Assembly: GCA_024511045.1 (NCBI GenBank)
Contig: JANEMG010000090.1
Span: 1-8,165, forward strand
DNA length: 8,165 bases
Direction: 5' to 3'
Source: Gammaproteobacteria bacterium
GTDB taxonomy: Bacteria > Pseudomonadota > Gammaproteobacteria > Methylococcales > Methylomonadaceae
Of the stretch, positions 1-5,798 are shown in pieces (positions within the stretch are counted from its first letter, which is position 1; each line of letters starts with the position of its first letter). The notes under the pieces were generated by a model. That model had not been told where the DNA came from. It made no database searches and worked only from the letters and a program-made list of their open reading frames with translations. The position numbers were made by a program, and so were the translations under genes.

Positions 1-2
1 CG

Positions 3-95
3 GCTTTGGATGAGAATTTTGCCAGGGTTTGCCCCAAACCCGGCAATCCCCCCGGAAATTCTCTGGTCACTGTGCTGCTGCGCATGGTGGCTTGA
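3..95 (+). CDS. Possible 3' end of an unidentified rightward gene (partial)
   Basis: The frame starting at base 3 is open from the window edge to a TGA at 93-95 and encodes about 30 residues ending in VTVLLRMVA. I do not recognise the family. The piece is too short to prove coding. A second frame (from base 1) is also open, to a TAA at 97-99, and a third stops at 11-13, so the upstream gene could instead end at base 13 and leave the hairpin at 12-63 as its 3' untranslated region. If the frame is real, the gene converges on the DUF1538 pair. Confidence 0.22.
   Translation, partial: ALDENFARVCPKPGNPPGNSLVTVLLRMVA
12..63. repeat. Large imperfect inverted repeat / hairpin
   Basis: An outer 8-bp arm (GAGAATTT at 12-19 with AAATTCTC at 56-63) encloses an inner stem (TTGCC at 19-23 plus GGGTTTG at 25-31, pairing with CAAACCC at 35-41 plus GGCAA at 42-46). 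The inner stem has one bulged A at 24 and a CCC loop. Base 19 could serve either arm. There is no T-run on either side, so it is not a classical intrinsic terminator. Its place near the 3' end of the leftward DUF1538 pair fits a transcript-end structure or a small intergenic repeat. The pairing is seen directly; the role is inferred. Confidence 0.5.
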
Positions 96-134
96 ATAAT
101 TTCTGGGAAACTTCAGTTACCTTACTGTTTACAT

Positions 135-905
135 TCAAGAAAAATTGCGTTTGGACAGCCAGTCGGCTATCTGGGCGTAAGCGAGTACAGAGATAATGGG
201 GAACAGACTGGCGAAGGCGATCAGGCCGAAACCGTCCAGCAACGGGTCCCGCCCCGGAACGGTCGATGCCAGTCCGAGGCCGAGTGCGGTGACCAGGGGC
301 ACCGTGACGGTGGAGGTGGTCACACCGCCGGAATCATAGGCCAGACCAATGATCATCTTGGGAGCGAACGCGGTTTGCACGATAACCACCAGATAACCGG
401 TAATGATGAACAGAAAAAGCTCGGCGCCGATGACGATGCGATAGGCGCCCAGTGCGATACCGAAGGCGACGCCGAAGGAAACGGCCAGGCGCAATCCCCA
501 GGCGTGGATTGCGCCACCGGAAATCTGTTCGGCCTTGATGGCCACGGCAATCAGCGAGGGTTCGGCCAGGGTGGTGGCGAAGCCGATGCTGGCGGCGAAG
601 ATATAGACCCAGAAATAAGCTTGCCAGGGGATTGCCGCCGTGCCCGCTTCGATGCCGATGAATTCCGGAGCGGTCAGTTGTTTGGCCATCATTTCCCCCA
701 ACGGGAACAACGCCATTTCCAGCCCCTCCAGAAACAACGCGATTCCCAGCAGCACATAGAAAAAACCGACCAGGGTCTGTTTCGGCCTGGCCAGCGGCTG
801 ACGAATGACCAGCAGCTGAAAGCCGATAATGATGCCGGCGATGGGCAGCACGTCGCGGCCGGTTTGCAGCAGGGACTGGGCAAAATGCTGCAGCCACTCG
901 TTCAT
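135..905 (-). CDS. DUF1538 family membrane protein, downstream partner of a two-subunit cation/proton antiporter (UmpA/UmpB type)
   Basis: This 256-residue, very hydrophobic protein has about six to seven likely membrane segments (roughly 18-35, 44-64, 95-117, 138-155, 157-178, 195-215, 226-245). Family marks are GLEMALFPLGE (about 61-71), a TTLAEPSL segment (111-118), the glycine/serine/threonine-rich AYDSGGVTTSTVTVP segment (189-203) and DGFGLIAFASL (224-234). DUF1538 proteins encoded in pairs (UmpA and UmpB of Halomonas) have been reported to work together as a Na+(Li+,K+)/H+ antiporter. That function is inferred here from family and pairing. The ATG overlaps the upstream gene's stop in an ATGA (902-905), which suggests translational coupling; only a weak GGGA lies before the start. 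The charged tail (SKRNFS) is probably cytoplasmic. I cannot tell which of the two subunits this is. Confidence 0.9.
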   Translation of the reverse strand: MNEWLQHFAQSLLQTGRDVLPIAGIIIGFQLLVIRQPLARPKQTLVGFFYVLLGIALFLEGLEMALFPLGEMMAKQLTAPEFIGIEAGTAAIPWQAYFWVYIFAASIGFATTLAEPSLIAVAIKAEQISGGAIHAWGLRLAVSFGVAFGIALGAYRIVIGAELFLFIITGYLVVIVQTAFAPKMIIGLAYDSGGVTTSTVTVPLVTALGLGLASTVPGRDPLLDGFGLIAFASLFPIISVLAYAQIADWLSKRNFS

Positions 906-1627
906 ATCGCCATCCCGTAGGCCATGACGAAGATCATCGGCGTCAATGAGGCGAAGGCGATCAGGCCGAAGCCGTCCAGCATCGGGTTGCGACCCTTGAT
1001 CGCGGTTGCCAGGCCGACACCCAGTGCGGTGACCAGCGGCACGGTGATCGTGGAGGTGGTGACGCCACCGGAATCATAGGCGATGCCGATGATTTCCGGT
1101 GGGGCAAAGGGGGTGATCAGGATGATCCCGCAGTAGCCGCCGATGATCAGATAATGCAGCGGCCAGCCGCGTATGATGCGCAACACGCCGATGACGATTG
1201 CCAAGCCGACGGAGAAAGCGACGGTAATGCGCAGGCCCAAGGCATAATTGCTGCGGGCCTGCCCGGTATCGGCAATCATCCCGCCTTTGCCGGCAATTTT
1301 TGCTGCTTCGTCGGAGACGGCGATCAACGCCGGTTCGGCAATGGTGGTGCCAAAACCGAGACAAAAAGCGAACAACAGCAGCCATAGCAGACTGCCCTTG
1401 CGGGCAAAGGCATAGGCCATGGATTCACCGATGGGGAAAAGGCTTTTCTCCAGTCCCTGAATGAAAAATGTCAAGCCCAGAATGACCAGCAGGGTACCAA
1501 CGGTCAGGTTCAGGATGTTGGGAACAGGCTGGCGGATAACAAAAATCTGAAAGATCAGAACGACCGCCAGGATTGGCGTCAAATCGAGCAGGCTGGTGAA
1601 CAGTTGTCTGATGAAGCGGTTGGGCAT
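902..1627 (-). CDS. DUF1538 family membrane protein, upstream partner of a two-subunit cation/proton antiporter (UmpA/UmpB type)
   Basis: This 241-residue polytopic membrane protein is paralogous to the gene that overlaps it downstream. It has GLEKSLFPIGE (58-68), the GFGTTIAEPALIAV segment (91-104), AYDSGGVTTSTITVP (183-197) followed by LVTALGVGLA, and GRNPMLDGFGLIAFASL (212-228). The acidic residues inside these hydrophobic motifs (E60, E98, D185, D218) are plausible ion-coupling sites, which is inference. The pair would form a heteromeric Na+/H+-type antiporter in the inner membrane, as reported for Halomonas UmpAB. The start is fixed within narrow limits because an in-frame TAG lies two codons upstream (1631-1633), but no good Shine-Dalgarno sequence precedes it. 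The DUF6765 gene ends 58 bases upstream with no clear terminator between, so co-transcription is possible. Confidence 0.9.
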   Translation of the reverse strand: MPNRFIRQLFTSLLDLTPILAVVLIFQIFVIRQPVPNILNLTVGTLLVILGLTFFIQGLEKSLFPIGESMAYAFARKGSLLWLLLFAFCLGFGTTIAEPALIAVSDEAAKIAGKGGMIADTGQARSNYALGLRITVAFSVGLAIVIGVLRIIRGWPLHYLIIGGYCGIILITPFAPPEIIGIAYDSGGVTTSTITVPLVTALGVGLATAIKGRNPMLDGFGLIAFASLTPMIFVMAYGMAI

Positions 1628-1685
1628 CGACTAGGTTTTGTCCAATGCAGGAATTATTACGGGTCAAGTGGGATATGTTCCATTG

Positions 1686-2744
1686 CTAGGCAGCGCAAAT
1701 GCCATATTGCGGGAGAATTTCATGAATAATGGCGAAGCGATGCGCCAGCAACGCATCATGAAACAGTTTCCAGTTGCTGTGCAGGAAATCCTCTGAATAG
1801 GGTAATTGTCCGGTCCATTTTTTGCCACCCAGGGCCTGGGTTTTCCAGAGTTTTTCGTCGGGATCGTAATGCACGGTTTCGGCGCCGAAGCTGAATTCAC
1901 CGATGCCGACGGCATCCAGCCAGACCCGATGGCGTTTTTCCCCTTCTTTCGACGTGGTGTTCTGCAGAAAACGGATCATGGTGTCGCGGTCAACGTCAGG
2001 AATCCTGCCGATGCGGTCGAAGTCCGGCAGACTGACGCCTTCGCGGTAAGCACGCATGACATGATACATATGGCCGGCGGCATCGATGAAGTCCGCTGGA
2101 TTGTCGCGGACGATCAGCCGGCCATAGGCATTGTTGTATTCCCATTTCAGGTGGGGCTGATCCGGGTAAGACAGGACCGTCCCATGTCCCAGGGGAAAGG
2201 CCTTGTCGATAAAGAAATTGACGATTTTATCGGTAAACCTGATATCGAAATCACTGTCATTGCTGACCAGGCTGGAGGCTTCGTTGATCTTGTGATTGAC
2301 GCCGGCAAAGCCCTGATGCGCCCAGGTGTCGGCATAGACGTGCATGGTGATACCCAGACGATGCAAGGCATAGGGACGGTGACTCTGGTCGATGCAGTCG
2401 CGCACCATATCCCGAGCAACATGGCTGTTGGGTCTGCAAATGATTTTGTTGATGAACGAACCATCCGGATTGGCGCCGGCGGGAAGTCCGTCATTGCCCG
2501 GCAGGAAGTGAAATGGCAGCCAGACACGGTGATTGCCCAGTTCTTCGGAATTACGGTAATCGAGCATTTTGTGGGCGGAACTGATGCGGTGAAACAGTGC
2601 GCCGCTGCTGAACTCGATGATTCCTTCATCGGTGGCATCATCGACATATTGGGCGCTGTAGACAACGATATCCGCCTCTGCAGGGGAAAACCCGGCCAGC
2701 CGGGCGACGACATAGGTGACGGCATGGTGAAAGTCGATTTGCAT
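1686..2744 (-). CDS. DUF6765 family protein, possible zinc-dependent hydrolase fold
   Basis: This 352-residue protein has no signal peptide or membrane segment and is probably cytosolic. It begins MQIDFHHAVTYVVARLAGF, followed by a YSAQYVDD stretch (29-36), both of which I associate with DUF6765. It is rich in His and Asp: HH at 6-7, H52, H58, and an HxxxDxxxH set (H135, D139, H143) in HVYADTWAH. That spacing resembles the metal-binding helix of the zinc-dependent phospholipase C / S1-P1 nuclease fold. The fold link and any hydrolase activity are inference; no substrate can be named. The start is well supported: GAGGGAA (on the coding strand, 2751-2757) lies 6 bases before the ATG. The gene diverges from clpB and precedes the DUF1538 pair on the same strand. 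An open frame on the opposite strand is a shadow. Confidence 0.85.
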   Translation of the reverse strand: MQIDFHHAVTYVVARLAGFSPAEADIVVYSAQYVDDATDEGIIEFSSGALFHRISSAHKMLDYRNSEELGNHRVWLPFHFLPGNDGLPAGANPDGSFINKIICRPNSHVARDMVRDCIDQSHRPYALHRLGITMHVYADTWAHQGFAGVNHKINEASSLVSNDSDFDIRFTDKIVNFFIDKAFPLGHGTVLSYPDQPHLKWEYNNAYGRLIVRDNPADFIDAAGHMYHVMRAYREGVSLPDFDRIGRIPDVDRDTMIRFLQNTTSKEGEKRHRVWLDAVGIGEFSFGAETVHYDPDEKLWKTQALGGKKWTGQLPYSEDFLHSNWKLFHDALLAHRFAIIHEILPQYGICAA

Positions 2745-2750
2745 GTTTAC

Positions 2751-2757
2751 TTCCCTC
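2751..2757 (-). promoter_or_regulatory. Ribosome binding site of the DUF6765 gene
   Basis: On the minus strand this reads GAGGGAA, 6 bases before the ATG at 2744-2742. It supports that start over downstream methionines. Confidence 0.7.
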
Positions 2758-2822
2758 TTGCGTTGTATAAAGTTTACAGCGAAGCAAAATACACATCAGG
2801 ATGCTGTACGGGGATAACCTGC

Positions 2823-2831
2823 AGTATACCA
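2823..2831 (-). promoter_or_regulatory. Candidate extended -10 promoter for the DUF6765 gene (and perhaps the DUF1538 pair)
   Basis: On the minus strand the bases read TGGTATACT, matching the extended -10 pattern TGnTATAAT with one mismatch in the hexamer. The best -35 at a usable distance (TTGTTC, 18 bases upstream) is poor, which extended -10 promoters tolerate. Transcription would start near 2816, giving a leader of about 70 bases. A second, weaker -10-like TATACA lies closer to the gene, in the complement of the TGTATA near 2764. Confidence 0.35.
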
Positions 2832-2928
2832 GCCGACCCCCATCATGAACAATCCAGGGGTTCAGGGTCTGTAAAGTCAGTGCTCTTCTTTAAATGGTGG
2901 ACAGCAATCCGGAACAGGGACGTGCTGG

Positions 2929-2960
2929 CAGTATCGATGGCCATCAAGCCAACGATACTG
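2929..2960. repeat. Intergenic hairpin
   Basis: CAGTATCG (2929-2936) pairs perfectly with CGATACTG (2953-2960). After an A-A mismatch, TGGC (2938-2941) pairs with GCCA (2948-2951), leaving a six-base loop CATCAA. Five A residues follow on the plus strand, so on the minus strand the T-run comes before the stem; this is the wrong order for an intrinsic terminator of leftward transcripts. The hairpin lies between the two divergent promoters, upstream of both. Function unknown. Confidence 0.45.
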
Positions 2961-2990
2961 AAAAACAGTCCGTGGACGGGGTTTTGTAGA

Positions 2991-3016
2991 CGCTATCTGA
3001 TTCCAGCCTGATAGCG
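2991..3016. repeat. Intergenic short inverted repeat
   Basis: CGCTATC (2991-2997) and GATAGCG (3010-3016) form a 7-bp inverted repeat around a 12-base spacer. It lies about 40 bases upstream of the clpB -35 element. It could be a protein-binding site for a dimeric regulator or a weak hairpin. No T-run follows. I see no known operator consensus in it. Confidence 0.35.
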
Positions 3017-3053
3017 AGTGTAATCGAATTTTCACTGCCGCTACAAGTCCTTG

Positions 3054-3081
3054 CTTGAAAAAGCCCCCCCGGTTCCCCATA
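3054..3081 (+). promoter_or_regulatory. Sigma-32 (RpoH) heat-shock promoter of clpB
   Basis: CTTGAAA at 3054-3060 is a perfect match to the RpoH -35 element, and CCCCATA at 3075-3081 matches the CCCCATnT -10 box except for its last base (G at 3082). The 14-base spacer (3061-3074) is within the usual range. Transcription should begin near 3088-3090, giving a leader of about 33 bases. This makes the upstream ATG at 3086 unusable and supports the start at 3122. A run of seven C (3064-3070) sits in the spacer. Confidence 0.85.
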
Positions 3082-3109
3082 GTATATGGCAAGTCAAATA
3101 AACAAACCC

Positions 3110-3115
3110 GAGGAA
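3110..3115 (+). promoter_or_regulatory. Ribosome binding site of clpB
   Basis: GAGGAA lies 6 bases before the ATG at 3122-3124. It decides the start in favour of MRMDKLTSKFQ over the in-frame ATG at 3086, which has no such site and lies at or before the predicted transcription start. Confidence 0.8.
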
Positions 3116-3121
3116 AAAACA

Positions 3122-5695
3122 ATGCGAATGGATAAATTGACCAGCAAGTTCCAGGAGGCGCTGGCGGATGCGCAAAGCATCGCGCTGGGCAGGGATCATC
3201 AGTTCATCGAACCGGTACACGTCATGCTGGCGCTGCTGGATCAGCAGGGCGGCAGTGTCAAGCCGTTGCTGAGGCAGGCTGGTGCAGATGTCAATGCACT
3301 GCGGGCAACGGTCAGCGAGGAACTGCAGCGTCTGCCCACCGTTACCGGTGCGGGCGGCGATGTGCAGATTTCCAACGCCCTGTCACGCCTGTTGAACATG
3401 ACCGACAAGCTGGCCCAGAAGCGCGGCGACAAGTTCATTTCCAGTGAAATATTCGTCCTGGCGGCTCTCGAGGAGAGCGACTTCCTCAAGGAGGCACTGA
3501 AAAAAGCCGGCATCACCCGGGAATCCGTCGAGCGGGCCATCGAACAAGTGCGCGGCGGCGAGAAAATCGAGGACCCCAATGCCGAGGAACAGCGCCAGGC
3601 GCTGGAAAAATACACCATCGATCTGACCGAGCGCGCCGAGCAGGGCAAACTCGATCCGGTCATCGGCAGAGACGACGAAATACGCCGCACCATTCAGGTG
3701 CTGCAGCGGCGCACCAAGAACAACCCGGTGCTGATCGGCGAACCCGGCGTCGGCAAGACGGCCATTGTCGAAGGCCTGGCGCAGCGTATCGTCAATGGCG
3801 AAGTTCCGGAAGGCATCAAGGGCAAGCGGCTGTTGTCGCTGGACATGGCCGCCCTGATTGCCGGCGCGAAGTTCCGCGGCGAGTTCGAGGAGCGCCTGAA
3901 AGCGGTGCTCAACGACATCGCCAAGCAGGAAGGCAACATCATCCTGTTCATCGATGAACTGCACACCATGGTCGGCGCCGGCAAGGCGGAAGGCGCCATC
4001 GATGCCGGCAACATGCTGAAACCGGCCCTGGCGCGCGGCGAACTGCACTGCGTCGGCGCGACCACGCTGAATGAATACCGCCAGTACATCGAAAAGGACG
4101 CCGCGCTGGAGCGCCGCTTCCAGAAAGTGCTGGTCGACGAGCCCAATGTCGAGGATACCATCGCCATCCTGCGCGGCCTGAAAGAAAAATACGAAGTGCA
4201 TCATGGCGTCGATATCACCGACCCGGCGATCGTCGCTGCGGCGACCCTGTCGCATCGCTATATTTCCGACCGTCAGCTGCCGGACAAGGCCATCGACCTG
4301 ATCGACGAGGCGGCCAGCCGCATCCGCATGGAAATCGATTCCATGCCGGAAGAGATGGACCGCTTGGACCGGCGCCTGATCCAGTTGAAAATTGAGCGGG
4401 AAGCTTTGAAAAACGAAACCGACGACGCCTCGCGCAAGCGTCTGGAAATTCTGGAAGAGGAAATTGCCGAGCTGGAAAAGGAGTATTCCGATCTGGAAGA
4501 AATCTGGAAGGCGGAAAAAGCCGCGCTGCAGGGCAGTACCGCGATCAAGGAGCAGCTGGAAAAAGCCAGGCTGGAACTGGACGCGGCGAGACGGGCCGGC
4601 GACCTGACGCGCATGTCGGAACTGCAGTACGGGGTGATACCCAAGCTGGAGAAGGAGCTGGATCTGGCCTCCCAGGCGGAAATGCAGGAAATGAAGCTGC
4701 TGCGCAACAAGGTCACCGATGAGGAAATCGCCGAAGTGGTTTCCAAATGGACCGGCATTCCGGTATCCAAGATGCTGGAAGGGGAGCGCGACAAACTGCT
4801 GCGCATGGAGCAGGAACTGGGCAAGCGCGTGGTGGGACAGGAAGAGGCATTGCGCACCGTGAGCAGCGCCATACGCCGGTCCCGCGCCGGCCTGGCGGAT
4901 CCCAACCGCCCCAATGGCTCGTTTCTGTTTCTGGGCCCCACCGGGGTGGGGAAAACGGAATTGTGCAAGGCGCTGGCGGAATTCCTCTTCGATACCGAAG
5001 AGGCGATGGTGCGCATCGATATGTCCGAGTTCATGGAAAAGCATTCCGTGGCCCGTCTGATCGGTGCGCCTCCCGGCTATGTCGGCTACGAAGAAGGCGG
5101 TTATCTGACCGAAGCGGTGCGGCGCAAGCCCTATTCGGTGATCCTGCTGGACGAGGTGGAAAAGGCGCATCCCGATGTCTTCAACGTCCTGCTGCAGGTC
5201 CTGGATGATGGCCGTCTCACCGATGGCCACGGCCGCACCGTGGATTTTCGCAACTGCGTCATCGTCATGACCTCCAACCTGGGTTCGGACCGTATCCAGG
5301 AACTGGCCGGGGAGGAAAACTATCAAGCGATGAAGGCCGCGGTGATGGAGATCGTGGGCATGCATTTCCGTCCCGAGTTCCTGAACCGCATCGATGATGC
5401 CGTGGTCTTTCATCCGCTGGGACACGACCACATCCGGGCCATCTGCAACATACAGATCCAGTATCTGCGGGACAGGCTCGAAGAACAGGAACTGTCTCTG
5501 GAGGTCACCGAAGCGGCGCTGGACAGCCTGGGTGAAGCCGGATTCGATCCGGTCTATGGAGCCAGGCCGTTGAAGCGGGCCATCCAGAACAAGCTGGAAA
5601 ACCCGTTGGCCGAAGCGATTCTGGCCGGTGATTTCGTCCCGGGCGACACCATTCATGTCGACGTGGAAGACGGCCGGCTGGTGTTCAGAAAATAG
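3122..5695 (+). CDS. clpB: ATP-dependent disaggregase chaperone ClpB (Hsp104 family)
   Basis: ClpB is a cytoplasmic hexameric AAA+ machine that works with DnaK/DnaJ/GrpE to pull proteins out of heat-induced aggregates. From this start it has 857 residues, the same as E. coli ClpB, and key residues keep E. coli numbering. The domains are an N-terminal domain (1 to about 145), AAA-1 with Walker A GEPGVGKT (206-213), Walker B IDELH (D278, E279) and pore loop KFRG (F251, where E. coli has Tyr), a coiled-coil middle domain (about 400-520, Y503 present), and AAA-2 with Walker A GPTGVGKT (605-612), Walker B LLDE (E678), pore residue Y653 and sensor-2 GARPLKR (R815). An in-frame ATG 12 codons upstream is rejected because the N-terminus, ribosome site and promoter all favour 3122. 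Codon 149, the internal GTG start of the short E. coli form, is ATC here. All catalytic residues are intact. Confidence 0.98.
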   Translation: MRMDKLTSKFQEALADAQSIALGRDHQFIEPVHVMLALLDQQGGSVKPLLRQAGADVNALRATVSEELQRLPTVTGAGGDVQISNALSRLLNMTDKLAQKRGDKFISSEIFVLAALEESDFLKEALKKAGITRESVERAIEQVRGGEKIEDPNAEEQRQALEKYTIDLTERAEQGKLDPVIGRDDEIRRTIQVLQRRTKNNPVLIGEPGVGKTAIVEGLAQRIVNGEVPEGIKGKRLLSLDMAALIAGAKFRGEFEERLKAVLNDIAKQEGNIILFIDELHTMVGAGKAEGAIDAGNMLKPALARGELHCVGATTLNEYRQYIEKDAALERRFQKVLVDEPNVEDTIAILRGLKEKYEVHHGVDITDPAIVAAATLSHRYISDRQLPDKAIDLIDEAASRIRMEIDSMPEEMDRLDRRLIQLKIEREALKNETDDASRKRLEILEEEIAELEKEYSDLEEIWKAEKAALQGSTAIKEQLEKARLELDAARRAGDLTRMSELQYGVIPKLEKELDLASQAEMQEMKLLRNKVTDEEIAEVVSKWTGIPVSKMLEGERDKLLRMEQELGKRVVGQEEALRTVSSAIRRSRAGLADPNRPNGSFLFLGPTGVGKTELCKALAEFLFDTEEAMVRIDMSEFMEKHSVARLIGAPPGYVGYEEGGYLTEAVRRKPYSVILLDEVEKAHPDVFNVLLQVLDDGRLTDGHGRTVDFRNCVIVMTSNLGSDRIQELAGEENYQAMKAAVMEIVGMHFRPEFLNRIDDAVVFHPLGHDHIRAICNIQIQYLRDRLEEQELSLEVTEAALDSLGEAGFDPVYGARPLKRAIQNKLENPLAEAILAGDFVPGDTIHVDVEDGRLVFRK

Positions 5696-5726
5696 CGGCT
5701 GCTCGGCTATGCCATGCGAAAGCAGC

Positions 5727-5767
5727 GCGGATGCCATTCCGGCAATGTTTGACGGGATGGCATCCGC
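5727..5767. terminator. Bidirectional hairpin between convergent clpB and priA
   Basis: GCGGATGCCATTCC (5727-5740) pairs with GGGATGGCATCCGC (5754-5767): 14 pairs with one G-T wobble, around a 13-base loop. The stem begins 32 bases after the clpB stop and lies 32 bases beyond the priA stop, so it is placed to end or protect both transcripts. No clear T-run follows in either direction, so it is either a weak intrinsic terminator or an RNA-stabilising 3' structure. The pairing is certain; the role is inferred from position. Confidence 0.65.
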
Positions 5768-5798
5768 CGGTTCAGGTGCAGCAGCTGCATGGCTGTGA

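Noticed and set aside
1628..1685. Separate promoter for the DUF1538 pair
   Set aside because: A TTGACC hexamer is present on the minus strand, but no acceptable -10 lies at the right distance, and an AATAAT lacks a matching -35. Not enough to call.
1806..3011. 401-codon plus-strand open frame opposite the DUF6765 gene
   Set aside because: It has no recognisable family. The minus-strand frame has the family N-terminus and a good ribosome site, so this is an antisense shadow.
3086..3121. Upstream in-frame ATG giving a 12-residue longer ClpB
   Set aside because: It lies at or before the predicted transcription start, has no ribosome site, and ClpB proteins start at the MRxDKLT-type sequence found at 3122.
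2877..3122. 81-codon minus-strand frame covering the clpB promoter
   Set aside because: It starts inside the clpB leader, has no ribosome site or known family, and overlaps the heat-shock promoter.
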